DNA of 64,000 bases from Ceratothoa steindachneri (taxonomy: Eukaryota > Arthropoda > Malacostraca > Isopoda > Cymothoidae). The stretch's first letter is position 1, and every line of letters begins with the position of its first letter. Shown one piece after another: positions 12,430 to 23,769 of the stretch. The position numbers were made by a program, and so were the translations under genes. The notes under the pieces are model-generated. The model did not search any database, was not told the DNA's origin, and saw nothing but the letters and a program-made list of their open reading frames with translations. The stretch covers positions 65,975,243-66,039,242 of the forward strand of contig OZ018329.1 of NCBI GenBank assembly GCA_963969495.1, read 5' to 3'.

Positions 12430-14093
12430 AGGCGCCTGTGTGGGAGGCAGCAGTGTAAGTGGAATTAGAGGTTGTAGTGGTGGCTGTGTTAGAGGACAAA
12501 GGACGGATTTAGGTGTGGCAATGAGAGTAATTGAGGATTTGTAAGTTTGTTGTTTAGGTTTTTTGGTTAGTTTGCGAGAGGAGGAGAAGGTTTAGGCAGA
12601 GGAGGTGAAGGGAATAGGTTTGAAAAAGTGAGTCATGGCGACAACTGATTGTGAAGTGGAAGGTGTTTCAGTAGGAGTAGAAGGGGGATTTGGGTTGGAT
12701 AGGGAATTTTAAGCAGGAGTGGGAGGCTTGGACGTGGTAGGAGTAGGATCGACAGTGGAGGAGGCAGAGTTGATGAGGTTAGGATGGGACGCGTAGGAGG
12801 ATAGGGCAGAAGTAGTGAGATGAATCTCATGGGTGCAGGTGGTAATGGCAGGAGTATGGGGGGCAGAGGGAGGCAGAACTAAGGTGGGTTCTGACAAGGC
12901 TGAGAAAGGGGGATAAGGCGGGGCGAGGGAGGGATGAACAGAGGTAGTAGGGGTTGATGATGAAGTGAGGATAGGTGTAGAAGGAGAATGGGTAGGTAGC
13001 AGAGGAAGGCGAGTGGTAGTGGTGGGGAAGTGTATTGTGGTAGGAGCTGAGAGGTCGATGAGTGATTGGCCAGATGTCTATATGATTGTAGGAATGGGTG
13101 GGGATGTTGGCTTAATTATGTGGCCTCTTGGAACATGGAGATTAGTAGTTCAGAGAAGATTACCTCTAATCTGTTTGAGGCTAACATCTCCTTGAGGTAT
13201 CTGCCGTATATATGGGGATCTCCCCTAGATAAGTGTCCAGATGTGTCCAGTGACTGGTGTTGTGGCATGTCGTTGTTTCGTGAGTGTTTGGTAGTGTTCC
13301 TGCAGGATCGTGAACAGGTGTTGTCATGAGGGTTAGGGAAAGTTCTGGGGTTGAAGGAATGTACTTGGAGGGATGTAGGTGGCTGGGACGCCACCATTGC
13401 GGCGGCGAAGGATACTCTGAGTAGAGGGGGAGGGGGGAGCTGGACAGAGTGAATGTGTGTGGTGGGCGTGTTTTTGTGTGGACGCTGTAATGCTGAGACA
13501 GTTCCTGCCCATGCCTTTGAAAGGTAGGGGCACTTCATGTTGAAAGCGACATGGTCGCCGCCACAGTTTAGGCAGTTTGTCGTTGTGGAGGTGCAGTTAG
13601 AGTAATCGTGACCCATTACGCTGCATGTGGAGCAGACCAGGTCCGCAAGGGGCAGGTGTTAGTTTTGTGGCTGGTCTTGTAGAAGCGTCGTCACTGCTGG
13701 ATTTTTATGTTTAATTGTGACTCAATGTTAGTTAGGTGTGTTAGGGTACCACCTACCTTGATAGCTTGGTCTAGTATTGAATTTGGTGTGTGCGTCGGAT
13801 AGATGTGGTGAAAGCCAGCCACATGAAGTTAGTCTTTAGAATGCGGACTTGGTGTATTTTCGTTACCTCGTCCGGCAGTCTTGTGAGGTGGTCTAGTTGG
13901 GTTAGTGCGTTTGTTGTTTCTTGGTGAATTTTTTTGGCGTCTTCAGGTGACCTGAAGATGGATGTCTTCCCAATATGTGGATGTAAGATATTTGTAATGG
14001 GTGTGCGTGAGTGTTTGCTAGCTGTAGTATGTTTTGTTGTGTGAGTGTGCCTGTGATAATAATGTTAATGATCAACTTTAGTTCGGAGCCCAT
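12430..14093 (-). pseudogene. family H ORF1, gag-like protein with Pro-rich tail (broken)
   Basis: The N-terminal piece is read at 13902-14093. The zinc-knuckle part near 13500-13640 contains GHDYSNC and CLNCGGDHVAFNMKCP, a spacing of Cys and His like retroelement nucleic-acid-binding fingers. A region rich in Pro, Thr and Ser follows (12640-13450), including PPPPLLRVSFAAAM and PTPTTSKPPTPA. In the related copy at 15.8-17.2 kb this tail has expanded into an 8-residue repeat. Frames are interrupted in several places. Confidence 0.7.
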
Positions 14094-14421
14094 GACTTGT
14101 GTGAGCGTAGAGGATTTACTTTTCTTACTTTGAATGGGGTTTCAACGCCCCACCGATCACAACCCCGCGACATGACTCAGGATGTGATGATTAATGAAGT
14201 ATTTGGATGGTATCATCAGAGGGCGTAAAAACATGGCGGAATTGATGATTGGAGCCCGAATCAACTGACTTCAGTCGGGGTGCCACCTCTTTATTAGTTT
14301 TGGGGTATTTCTCGGTTACATCCGACATAGCACTGGGGCGGTGGTAACTCCCTGTGTGATCTTAGACGGTGCTGCAGGGTAGGGTGTTAATTCTCCTCGC
14401 GTTCCTCACCGAGTTTCGGTC

Positions 14422-14905
14422 TAGATTGTTCCTTCCATTGGGTTCCGCAGTGCGATAAGCCTTAAACATCCTTTCCCCAAAGTTCACAATTATGCCCTCT
14501 CTAAGTAGAAAGGCATAGTTGTGACGGAACTGTGTCTTCGAGTCATGCTTACGAAGCAATCACGGTGAGGCATGGAGCGAGGGGGGGGGGAGGTGTGGTT
14601 AGCAAATCATATCAAAGCGTTTCGTAAGGGAAATAAAGGTATTTTTATTCAGGGTGGGGGGGAGAGGGGTCTAGGTTGTTCCTTCATTTGGGTTCCGCAG
14701 TGCGATAAGCCTTAAACATCCTTTCCCCAAAGTTCACAATTATGCCCTCGCTAAGTGAATCGGCATAGTTACGACGGAACTGTGTGTGCGAGTCATGCTT
14801 ACCAAGCAATCACGGTGGGGCAGGGAGCGGGGCGGGGAAGGTGTCGTTAGCAAATCATATCAGAAATAAAGGTATTTCTATTCAGGGTGGGGGGGGAGAG
14901 GGGTC
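14422..14905 (-). repeat. two tandem 5'-leader units of family H, 250-bp period
   Basis: The blocks starting at 14421 and 14671 share long identical runs, including gggttccgcagtgcgataag, cctttccccaaagttcac and agcaatcacggtg. Each ends in a G-rich run and gagaggggtct. A single diverged unit occupies the same place in the copy at 15083-17892 (17660-17890, with ttccgcagtg, aattatgtc and aaaggcatagttg). The block lies upstream of ORF1, so this is a repeated 5' UTR unit, comparable in layout to monomer promoters of some mammalian LINE-1s. A promoter role is inference. Confidence 0.75.
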
Positions 14906-15798
14906 TTCTTGGAATGCATTGCAGACTGGTTGTCGAGTATGCCTCCAAGATCAGGGGGATCCTTCAAGATTAATGTGGCTGAGGGCGTTTGAAGTCCTTC
15001 CGATTCTTTTGCCTCCTTATCCGAGGTAATGAGACGAGTAATGAAACAAGAGCGCTCTACCAAGATCTTTCCGAATATGATGACCGAGCTCGAATCGAAT
15101 CTTTGTATATAAAGAAAAAGATGAGGGACCCTTGTGTGGAAGGACATCTTTTTGGTCGAAGAGAAGCGTTTCGTCAATTAACTCACGAGGTAATAGGAGG
15201 AAGTAAAGAGCCCGGTGGCTATACATCAGTGCGGGATGTCATGTGTGTGTGTATGTGTGTCTAAAGGAGCACAAACCTGGCTTGGCCGAAAGGAGAGATA
15301 CCCGTACCTTGGGCGCGTCTTCGTGATGCTGTGTGTGTTTATTGTTATCGTGCATGTATTACCCCTGAATGATATGTTGATTATGTTGTATTGCGGACGG
15401 GTCTGGTGGACTTGTTAGTTTATTATGACGTGTTACAGACTCCCGCAATTTTTTGTTTGAACGTAAGTTGCGAGAGGTTGTTTTCTGCCTCGGGGCCTCC
15501 CATTTTGACTTTGAGGCTTCTGCCACCGCTCGCTCCAGTGTTGGAACTGAGTGTTGTGTTGCTGTTGATATTGGATCGAGTGTTGGTGGTTGTAGGTGGT
15601 TGTATGTGTGGTGGATGAATAGGGAGTTAGAGCTGGCCTGAGGAGAAGGAGAGGAGTGGTGAGGAGGAGGGCCTAATAAATTAGGAGTGAGATCGAACTT
15701 CGGAGAGAACGTAACGTAGAGGTAGCTACAGGGTGTGTCGTCAGTGTCATATAGAGGAATTGGAATTTTAGGAGGAGCCAGGACCGGTGTATGGAATG

Positions 15799-17250
15799 TC
15801 AATCAAGAGAGCAGGTGTGGTAGGAAGGTGTTGTCCTGGAAGAGAGTAGGAGCTGGGGAAGGAGCGGGGGTAGGAAATGGGGAAGTGGTGAGAGTAGGAA
15901 CTGGGGAAGGTGTAGGAGTATGAACTCGTGAAAAGGTAAGAGTAGTAACTGGGGAAGGAATAGGAGTAGTAACTGGGGAAGGAATAGGAGTAGGAAATGG
16001 AGAAGGATTAGGAGTAGGAAATGAGGAAGGATTTGGAGTAGGAACTGGGGAAGGATTAGGAGTAGTAACTGGGAAAGGAATAGGAGTAGGAACTGGGGAA
16101 GGAATAGGAGTAGGAAATTGGGAAGGATTAGGGGTAGGAAATGGGAAAGGATTAGGAGTAGGAACTGGGGAAGGTTAAGAGTAAGGGCTGGGGAGGGGGT
16201 TGAAACTGGAGGGGGAATAGGATCGTAGGAGGAAGGGATAGGTACTGGATAAAGGGCAGTGAGTGAAGGGGTATTAGTGATAGGAGCAGTGTAAGTAAAG
16301 GTGGGAGAAGAGGTGTGTGGTGCAGGTTGGTTATTGTGCTTCCGTTTCCGGTGGTTGTGTGTGTTGGGTGTCAGGAGGAGCGGTGATCGTAAGTTGTTTG
16401 TTCGTCTTGGTAGGGCAAAGAGCGTCTCCGGAAAGACAATTTTCCCTAGACCGTTTGCAGCGTATAGCTGATTTAGTTCCTCGTCATATGTGCGAGGTTT
16501 ACCCTCAGATATGTCATTTTGCCACCGTGAAAAGCACGATGGCCAGTTATGTTTTGGAGTTGTTGTGGTGGGTGGGTGAGGGGCCCCGTGCGCACTGAGA
16601 GCAGCGGCGAATGTTTTTGTGAGTGGAGGTGGTGGGGCGGTGTAGTTGGGGGTGGTATGAGTGTTTTGTGTGGCGGTATGGTGAGGCTTCTTTACCTCCG
16701 TAATGAAGTCAGCGCGCTTCTGTTTGAGGTACGGACACCTTAAACTCACAGCGACGTTTCCGCTACCACAATTTTCACAACAGAGTGCGTTATGTGTGAC
16801 AACGGTGTAAAAGTAGCCTTTTCCACCGCATTTTGAACAAACGGACTCTGATTTACAAGAAATTGTTTGTTGTCCTGTCTGGTGGCAACGTAAGCATGGT
16901 AAGGTGGAATGTTATATTGTGTCTCTAGTTGTTGTGTGTGAGTATGTGTGCCTAAAGAACTTAATGCCTTGGTCTAATAGTGTTTTTGCTTGTTCCTCCG
17001 TGCATAATATTAGCAAGGCCCAGGACTTGTGTTTATTGTAATGGAGATTCTGCACCATGTCTGCACCTTACTCTTCTTGGAGGGCAGAGAGTAGCTCCTC
17101 TGTGCTGAAACCCAGCCGCATGGGGTTGCTGCGTCGTACATAGTCGTATTTAGTGTTTTTGTTCTGTGTTAGGTAACGACGTGTAGTGGTTTATGTTTCC
17201 TAAGGTGTCAACTCATCAACTCAGTGTGCGTGTTGGTGATGTTAGATATG
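15799..17250 (-). pseudogene. family H ORF1 (second copy), zinc knuckles and Pro repeat
   Basis: Three Cys/His clusters lie at about 16740-16920: CLRCHQTGQQTISC, CSKCGGKGYFYT, and CCENCGSGNVAVSLRCP. The following segment (KTFAAALSAHGAP) matches the first copy's FAAAM part. The middle has KPRTYDEELNQLYAANGL. After about 16190 the open frame (316 residues from 16749) runs through the 24-bp repeat in what is probably the wrong frame. The neighbouring frame gives a Pro-rich repeat in keeping with the other copy. One base lost near 16170-16200 would explain this. Confidence 0.7.
15844..16188 (-). repeat. 24-bp minisatellite encoding an 8-residue Pro-rich repeat
   Basis: About 14 imperfect units carry the core ggagtaggaactggggaagg (plus strand) with a 24-bp period. 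Because 24 is divisible by 3, the repeat is frame-preserving. On the minus strand one frame reads PIPSPVPT or PNPFPFPT over and over. It sits in the Pro/Thr-rich tail of ORF1. Confidence 0.85.
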
Positions 17251-17892
17251 GGGGTGTCCAATGTTCGTGATAGACGGAAAATTTCAGCGAGGCTTATCGT
17301 GGGTGTGTTATCTGTTTTGTGGCATAAGTGTAAGGTTGTGTGTTTGTGTGTGTACAGAGAGCAAATGTCTTATGTTTTTCGTCCAGAGAGGGAATCCCCG
17401 CCTCAACGCCGGACGCGCCCCACGGAGTGAGAGTGAGATGAGTGAGGAGAATGATGAGTATGAACCTAGGTGGGCTCCTCAGATGGTGCAATAGCATGGC
17501 GGACTTGATGATAGGAAGGGAGTGAATCAACGATCCCAACCTGAGGGTGCAGCTTCCTCAGACGGGTTTTGGTTATTCAGAGTTACCTCCGACATGCATA
17601 TAGACGGGTGTAATTCCCTCTATGGTCCTAAACGGAATTTACGTATGGCATAGTTAGTACCCGCCGCAGTTCGTATCCTCTTGACCTCGGCTTCCGCAGT
17701 GGGCTAGGCAGCAAACCTCCTTTCTCGGAAGCCTGCAATTATGTCTTGTCAAGTGAAAGGCATAGTTGCATCGAGGATGTGTGAAGAGTCTCACCCATGG
17801 TGCGCGTCCATTGGCGAGGGTAGGGGGAGTTTTTTTAAGCCATCATTTTGGGGATGGCTCAAATGGTATTAATCTCTATGGGGGGGGGGCAG

Positions 17893-19700
17893 GTGGTGAC
17901 GAGGTGAAGGTGGACGATGGCGATTGACCTGGGCCGATGCAACTCAATGCCAGCAGGTGTGTATGGTTCTGGTGGCGTTTGTTAAGGCCTTGCCGTTTTC
18001 GTTTCCTCATGTTTCCAAGAGGCAAGAATAAGTACAGAGCGAGGGGGCCAAGTCCGATTTTGAGAAAGCTCATAAGAATTACGCTTTTAATGCTTGCCTC
18101 CAGAGTTGCCAATGTTTGAAAGATGTCGAACTAAGGGTTGCCAGTGTGTGGAAAACATTGTTTCTTTTCACACAGAGAATTCAAGGGCCACGTATCTATG
18201 AAGAATTACAAGGTATAATATCTTAAAAATATTGACTTTCCCTGCGAAACTAAAACTATATCTGCCGACTGGAATGCCTGAAAAGACCGTGAGTACTTGT
18301 ATAACACTAAAAATACCGCGTAGGTCTTCTGAAGTTTCACCAAGGATAATTTTAATCCGGGCAAGATTTAACCTTAGAAATTGGTATTTTAATTCATCAA
18401 ATTAACGTCTCTTTTAAGAAACATAACATCTTGGGTTAAGATCGTATTAAAGGTTTAGTCTTAGATTGGAATACTAGAAGTGATCAGTTGTACTATTCTA
18501 ATACAAACATTATATACGAGTCCAAATCAAAAGGCAATTCTTATGGTTTATGGCATTAATTTATGAGCCATTAAGGCATTTATTCACGGTAACTATTCTA
18601 ATCCGCTTCTATAAAATTTTTATTGGGAAAATGTAATAGGACAACACCTTTTACAAAGACAACCAGTCTAAATGGGAAAAATCAAAGGGGATTTTAAAGG
18701 AATGTTTAACTATTATATCCTAGTTCCAAGGCGTATAGGTTTTTTTCTCTACTTTATATTAAATTCAAAGGCTTACATCACTATCTTTAAAGAAAAAATC
18801 GTGGGTAAACTCATTACTGTGACCAATCTTGCACAAAATGCCTCTCTTACACTAGTGAAACAAAGGTCTCTTCATCCCCTCGCAGGTGAAAAATTACTGT
18901 TGCCGAATAGTAAAATTGTCCTACAATGGTCTTACTAGAATACCTGTAATGAGTCTTAAGTGAAAGACAAATTATAAGAAATTAGAGCACTCACTCATGG
19001 TTAAGTGTGTCGTCATGATGAATGCCATCTCAACAGCTGTGACATGGTTACCAGGGGGATAAAAGCGAATAAAATGAGAAATTCCATGAGTTTGAGGGGG
19101 ATGGGGTTGGAATTGTTTTTAAATAGAGATTGTAAGTAGAACATATTCATACATATTTCAGATCCTTTTCTAATTATATAAACCGGTATAGTTCTCTTTA
19201 AAATTTGATCAAGGTCACGGTATTTATTTATAGGTACTTCTTTCGGTAATTTAAGACAAAGATATCACCGTCATTTCCAAGATTTTAGAGCCTTCTAATT
19301 AAAAAAGGTTATAGAAGCAATGTTATTCAGCTCATCGAATTACATAGCAATACCTATTTATTTGCCCTATTGCCCTGGGGGGCTCTGACTCCCCAAAGGG
19401 CTACCCCTTCCCCCCATTCGGATATATTAAGGTTCTTGAAGGGTTCTCTCGGTTTTAGGCCACTCAGATTTAGTCAAAAAAGGTGAATCATATTGGAATA
19501 TGGACAAAATATTTTGCGAGGAAAAAAGAAACCAAATCTGAAACTGATTTAAGCGAAATTTCCAGATAATCGAACGGAATTTCTTCCTGAGTGGAGCGGT
19601 TCGCTAAAAAGTAGTAACTTAGCCGAATAACTTGCGCAAAGTTTAGTTTAGAAGACTCGAAATATGCCCCTTTTAACACTGAAGTTTGTATCCGACACCG
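17893..19700. other. AT-rich stretch, nothing recognised
   Basis: The frame at 18672-18938 (+), 88 residues, shows no family features or good start context. Nothing else stands out before the foldback element. Confidence 0.5.
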
Positions 19701-19718
19701 TTTAAAATCATTGCCACA

Positions 19719-20532
19719 GTAAACGCATTGGTAATAACTTCAGATTCGGGGCGCACAGTAGGTGGCGCTGTTAGTACGCTACAATTTTGGGCTACAATAT
19801 ATCTCTTATGACGTCAGACGGTAGCTTCAGATGTGTCCAATCACGGCGTTATATTTTTTTGTTGTTTTTGTTTGTAACTTTTAGTCTGTATTATTTACTA
19901 AATATCTGCGCCTCTGCTCGTTTATAGTTTTTTCTAAGTTAGGTAAGGTTTCTTGATGTCTTTTATTGTTTTTGTTTTGTTTTCGTATTTTTTGTTTGCT
20001 GCGAACGATAACAGCTTCCTACTGGAAACGTCGTAGCTTATAAATAGGACCCATTTTGCAAATGTTTTTCTTTCGTTATTGTGTTTTTGTGCTCTCCATG
20101 TGCTTCTTATGTTATTCGAATTCGGCTTTGGTTTGTATAATTGCGAAAAACTTTTAGATTATCTAGAGCCGCATAAACTAATCAAGAAACCTATAAAAGT
20201 ACGAATTGTTTGTTATTAGGTTAGGTTTTCCTGCCAGTAAAAAGCTGTTGGGGGGGGGGTAGAAACCCAGTAAATTCAAGGGGACTGCTCGTGGGGCAAA
20301 TATCACTGCGGAGGGACCACCCTGCGATGATCCTGAGTTTCAATCAATTGGGGGGGTTTGGGGGGCGAAGCCTCCCATTATATACTCATATCAAAAAAAT
20401 ATAACGCCGTAATTGTTCACTTCTGACGCTACCGTCTGACGTCATAAGACATATATTGTAGCCCAAAATTGTAGCCTATAAACAGCGCCACCTACCGTGC
20501 GCCCTGAAACTGAAATGTTACCAACGCGTTTG
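19719..20532. mobile_element. 0.8-kb foldback/MITE-like element with roughly 130-bp inverted ends
   Basis: The left arm (19719-19860) and right arm (20395-20532) are imperfect inverted copies. Shared blocks are aaacgc.ttggtaa, ggcgcac.gtaggtggcgctg, tacaattttgggctacaata, tatgacgtcagacggtagc and ggcgttatatttttt. The roughly 530-bp centre codes for nothing recognisable and includes a ttaggttaggtt tract and a G-rich segment. A short derivative lies at 2820-2946. The element is non-autonomous. The transposase family that moved it cannot be told from the sequence. Confidence 0.8.
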
Positions 20533-20744
20533 TCGCACCGAAATTTACCTACACTATTCAATTTAAGAATAGTTTACACTTTGACAGTTATATTTATTTT
20601 TAAGGACACCGTGTTCAACTAAAAATGCAACAGGAGACTCGCGATTGCACAGAACTTTGGTAAACAGACGCTCCAAATTAAGGTCGCACCCTCCTTGACA
20701 AGTCATTTTGAATAAATGTGCTCAGGCAAAAGAATAATGCGGCG

Positions 20745-20905
20745 AAAATTATCTGACTTGCGATTGGTCAAAAAATGATGTCAGGACAGGTAACGCATGC
20801 GTAGGTGTGTTGCTACCAGGCAACGCATGTGTCGGTGGTTCTTTGCCATATTGCGCATGCGTCGGAGGCGAGCTGCCGGGGGTATGAGGAAGATAGACCC
20901 ATTGA
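20745..20905. promoter_or_regulatory. CpG-rich cluster with three CGCATG(C/T)G motifs and an inverted CCAAT box
   Basis: In 160 bp there are cgattggtca (inverted CCAAT), aacgcatgcgtagg, aacgcatgtgtcgg and gcgcatgcgtcgg, spaced by roughly 35-40 bp. The palindrome GCGCATGCGC is the known NRF-1/ewg-type binding site. The surroundings are AT-rich, so the island is local. No downstream gene is recognised, so a promoter role is only suggested. It may simply be a short tandem repeat of about 38 bp. Confidence 0.3.
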
Positions 20906-22399
20906 AAAGACGCGGAAAGGAACTCTCCGGACTTAGAAAAACTAACAAAATTTCGGAGAATGAATTTCTTCAAAAATACATAAATAATTAATTATTCCTA
21001 AGTAATTCGATGAGCCGAATAACATTGCTTCTATAATTACCCTTAAATTACCCTTCTTTCTTCTTAAAGGTAAGCTTGTTCACAGATCAACCTTTAAAGG
21101 GTCTTATCACTGCATCATTACACGCAAGGAATATGAAGCTGCTACTGACTATTGAACCCAAGAAGTAGAAAGGGAAAAATATGGCGAAGAACGCAAAGAA
21201 ACCCTTTTCAAGGCTATTGTTCATATTTACCGAAATTTCAAGCTGCGTTATCCTTCTATGCAGGTATAAGTAGGTGTAACTCACTAATTAATTTCGCCTA
21301 TACTCCCTTATCATATAAATTCAAGGTATTATTGTCAGAGGTCTAGAATTGGGTTGAATGACTTATGTTGTATATAGAAAGCATAGAGTTTGTCAATTAT
21401 TGATGTTGACTCCACAGTAAGTATTGGATACCACGGTCTAGACATATAATCAAAAGAATAAAAAAAATGCAGCACCTAACTTTGATTGCGCATCAAAAGT
21501 TACGTGATACCAGTTGAACCACCTTCACACGCAAAATTAATAGAAATAGACCCCCTTTTCTGCTCTTGGCCTAGATTAAACAGGCGCTCTCCCGATAGAA
21601 AGAACAAGGGTCGCGCAAAAGGACCATGTACTCTCATATACTTGTACAGCCACACGTGCAATTAATTTGGTATTGGTAACTGACGGTTGCTAGAAAAATT
21701 CATTTATGCCCTCTAATGTTTTACACCGAGGTATTCGGTGCCTAACTTGGTATATAGCAATAATATTGCAACCTTCAGAGCAGTGGGTTTTTATTTTAAA
21801 ACTGCCCATAACCATAAGTAATTCTTCGAAATTTCTTTGTTATTTAACTCGGCTAACGCATTTTGCTGGAACGGTTTATGAAAAAGACTGGTGAGCTTGA
21901 CTAAAATTACCCTGGAAATGTTCTTAAGTAATAAAATTGTATAATGAGATGAAATCACGATCATTCTATTCGAAATTGGATAAGTAGGACGATCACATTT
22001 ATGGCTGTAAGAGGGTTCAATGGCTACCCTTTTCAGTAGGGTGAGGAACAGAATTGTAGAACCCCCTTTTCTCTCACAAGGCACCAGAAGAAAAAGTAAA
22101 GAATGTGGCAACAAAAGTGGGGCATGTGGCACCATAAGTATTTAATGTCGCTTGATGCTGATGATTACACAAATATCTCAGCAGGGAGCGGATCCGACTG
22201 TCGACGACGTGTTACTTGTCCAATATAAGCTCCTCAAGATAACAGGGAAGTTGAGATAAATCACGGAAATGGCTACTGGAGGGGACGAAATGTTCATTCA
22301 GCTAACGCTTCAGATGCAGTCGTGAGCAATGAAGATACCACACTCTAAACTCTATCTGCTCTAGATCAATGCCCTCACAACGGAGCCACCTGCGGGTAA
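20906..22399. other. no gene recognised
   Basis: Short frames at 21152-21346 (+), 21706-21894 (+) and 21791-22135 (-) lack motifs, splice-site framing or repeat homology that I can see. Confidence 0.45.
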
Positions 22400-22650
22400 G
22401 AATTTGGTAGGCATGATCTCATCCCCAGACCCGCCATTGTGTCAAGTCTAGTTAGGCATGATATCGATCTAGAACACACTCGCGGGTCAAGCAGCCGCAG
22501 GCAAAGTCTCAGCAACTGATACACTTGCGGTTCAAGTAGCGTAGGAATGGTCTCAACTACAGACACACTTGTGAATTAAGCAGCCTCAGGAATGGTTTCA
22601 ACGCCGAACCGTCCTGTAGGTTAAGTAGCCGTAGGCATGGTGGCAGATAT
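22400..22650. repeat. 45-bp tandem repeat, about five units, ending at a tRNA-like B box
   Basis: The anchor (g/t)tcaagtagcc(g)taggcatgg recurs at about 22441, 22486, 22531, 22575 and 22620, a 44-45-bp period. The last unit runs into cgggtgttcgatccca, which resembles the B box of a tRNA gene or tRNA-derived SINE. No matching A box was found. Confidence 0.7.
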
Positions 22651-23769
22651 CGGGTGTTCGATCCCACCTAGGCGTCTCCAGAATAGATTGAGCAATCGAC
22701 TAAGACATCTAGCTGCCTCTCTGCCTCGTAAACGAATCTAAAATTATTTAGAACAATTGTATCTAACTAAACATTTCATACTCTTTTGGAGATTTCATAA
22801 ATGGGTTTCGGTGTCAAAGATTCATGCTCTATTTTTTGCGATTTGGTTTTGTGGCTTTTCTGCGTATGTCGTTATACATTTAAAGTCTATTTCTTATAAT
22901 TAAAAAGCATTCTTTTTCGCGACATTTCTTGTCGTCTAGTCCTTGCGACATAAGTATAATTATGATAATTAATTAAATTAATTTATATTGTTTTCTAATA
23001 TAATAATTAATTTAGAATTTGCCATTTAAAAAAAAATTGAAATCTATAATTATATTCTGATTATTTTCATTCTTTTTTGAGGTTCGCCAACTGAGTATTC
23101 TATATTTTTATATCGGGAGCTTAGGTCGTGCAAATTTATTCTATTATAATTATTATTCATTCAGCACCTGGTACAAAAAAAATAAATAATAATATTAAAA
23201 TATTATTCGTTCAAATTTTATCTGCTCACCAATTTTTCACCCATTATAAAGTTCAACATTTGTTTGCTCTCTTGGTGGCTATAGAGATGTACATAAATCC
23301 AATTGCCAAGAAAAGAATCTCTGTGAAAAAGAGGCTACTAAAAAAAATGCAAAGGTTGTTAATCGCAAATTCGTGCATTGATATTCAATAGCGCTTAATG
23401 TCTATTTAAGGAAATCGAATTTTAATTGTAATGATCCGAGCTTGAATTTTCTTGTTTGTCAATAAAATGGAATACACTTTTAAAATAACGCCGATCTACT
23501 AGCATAGAATGCAATACGAGATCCTGGCGACATGTATGTATAATCCAAAGTATTCAATCAATTCTGTAACAAGCAGGGCTACTTACATTCTCGGATTTAA
23601 ATTTTTGAAGTGTCTCAATTGCAAAGAACTACACACTGCTCCTAGAGAAGCAAAACCTAGCCGTTTAGGCTAAGGATCGTATCTAATTTGGCAAGCCTAA
23701 GAACATGGTCCTGGCCTGACCGGCGCTGCTTGGGATGTTTTATGCATCAATAATATATGAAAACACACT
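22651..23769. other. AT-rich stretch, nothing recognised
   Basis: The frame at 23128-23391 (+) is low-complexity (Ile/Lys-rich) and not convincing. No repeat matching elsewhere in the window was noticed. Confidence 0.45.

Larger units (their letters stand above)
11495..14905 (-). mobile_element. host LINE (family H), 5' half
   Basis: This continues the element at 3254-5457. From right to left it holds a 5' leader with a 250-bp tandem duplication, ORF1 with zinc knuckles, then the endonuclease end of ORF2. The endonuclease here and the pre-RT/RT at 3.3-5.4 kb complement each other exactly across the family D insertion. The 12-bp duplication supports one element split in two rather than two truncated copies. 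Confidence 0.8.
15083..17892 (-). mobile_element. second family H LINE with ORF2 deleted
   Basis: The left part (15083-15250) matches the 3' UTR at 3254 onward. The right part (17400-17890) matches the 5' leader of the neighbouring copy (tggcggacttgatgat and the ttccgcagtg block). Between them ORF1 is present, but no endonuclease or RT can be found in the roughly 500 bp left of ORF1. The whole of ORF2 is therefore missing, leaving a 2.8-kb derivative. It lies head-to-tail with the host LINE, separated by about 180 bp. Confidence 0.7.
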
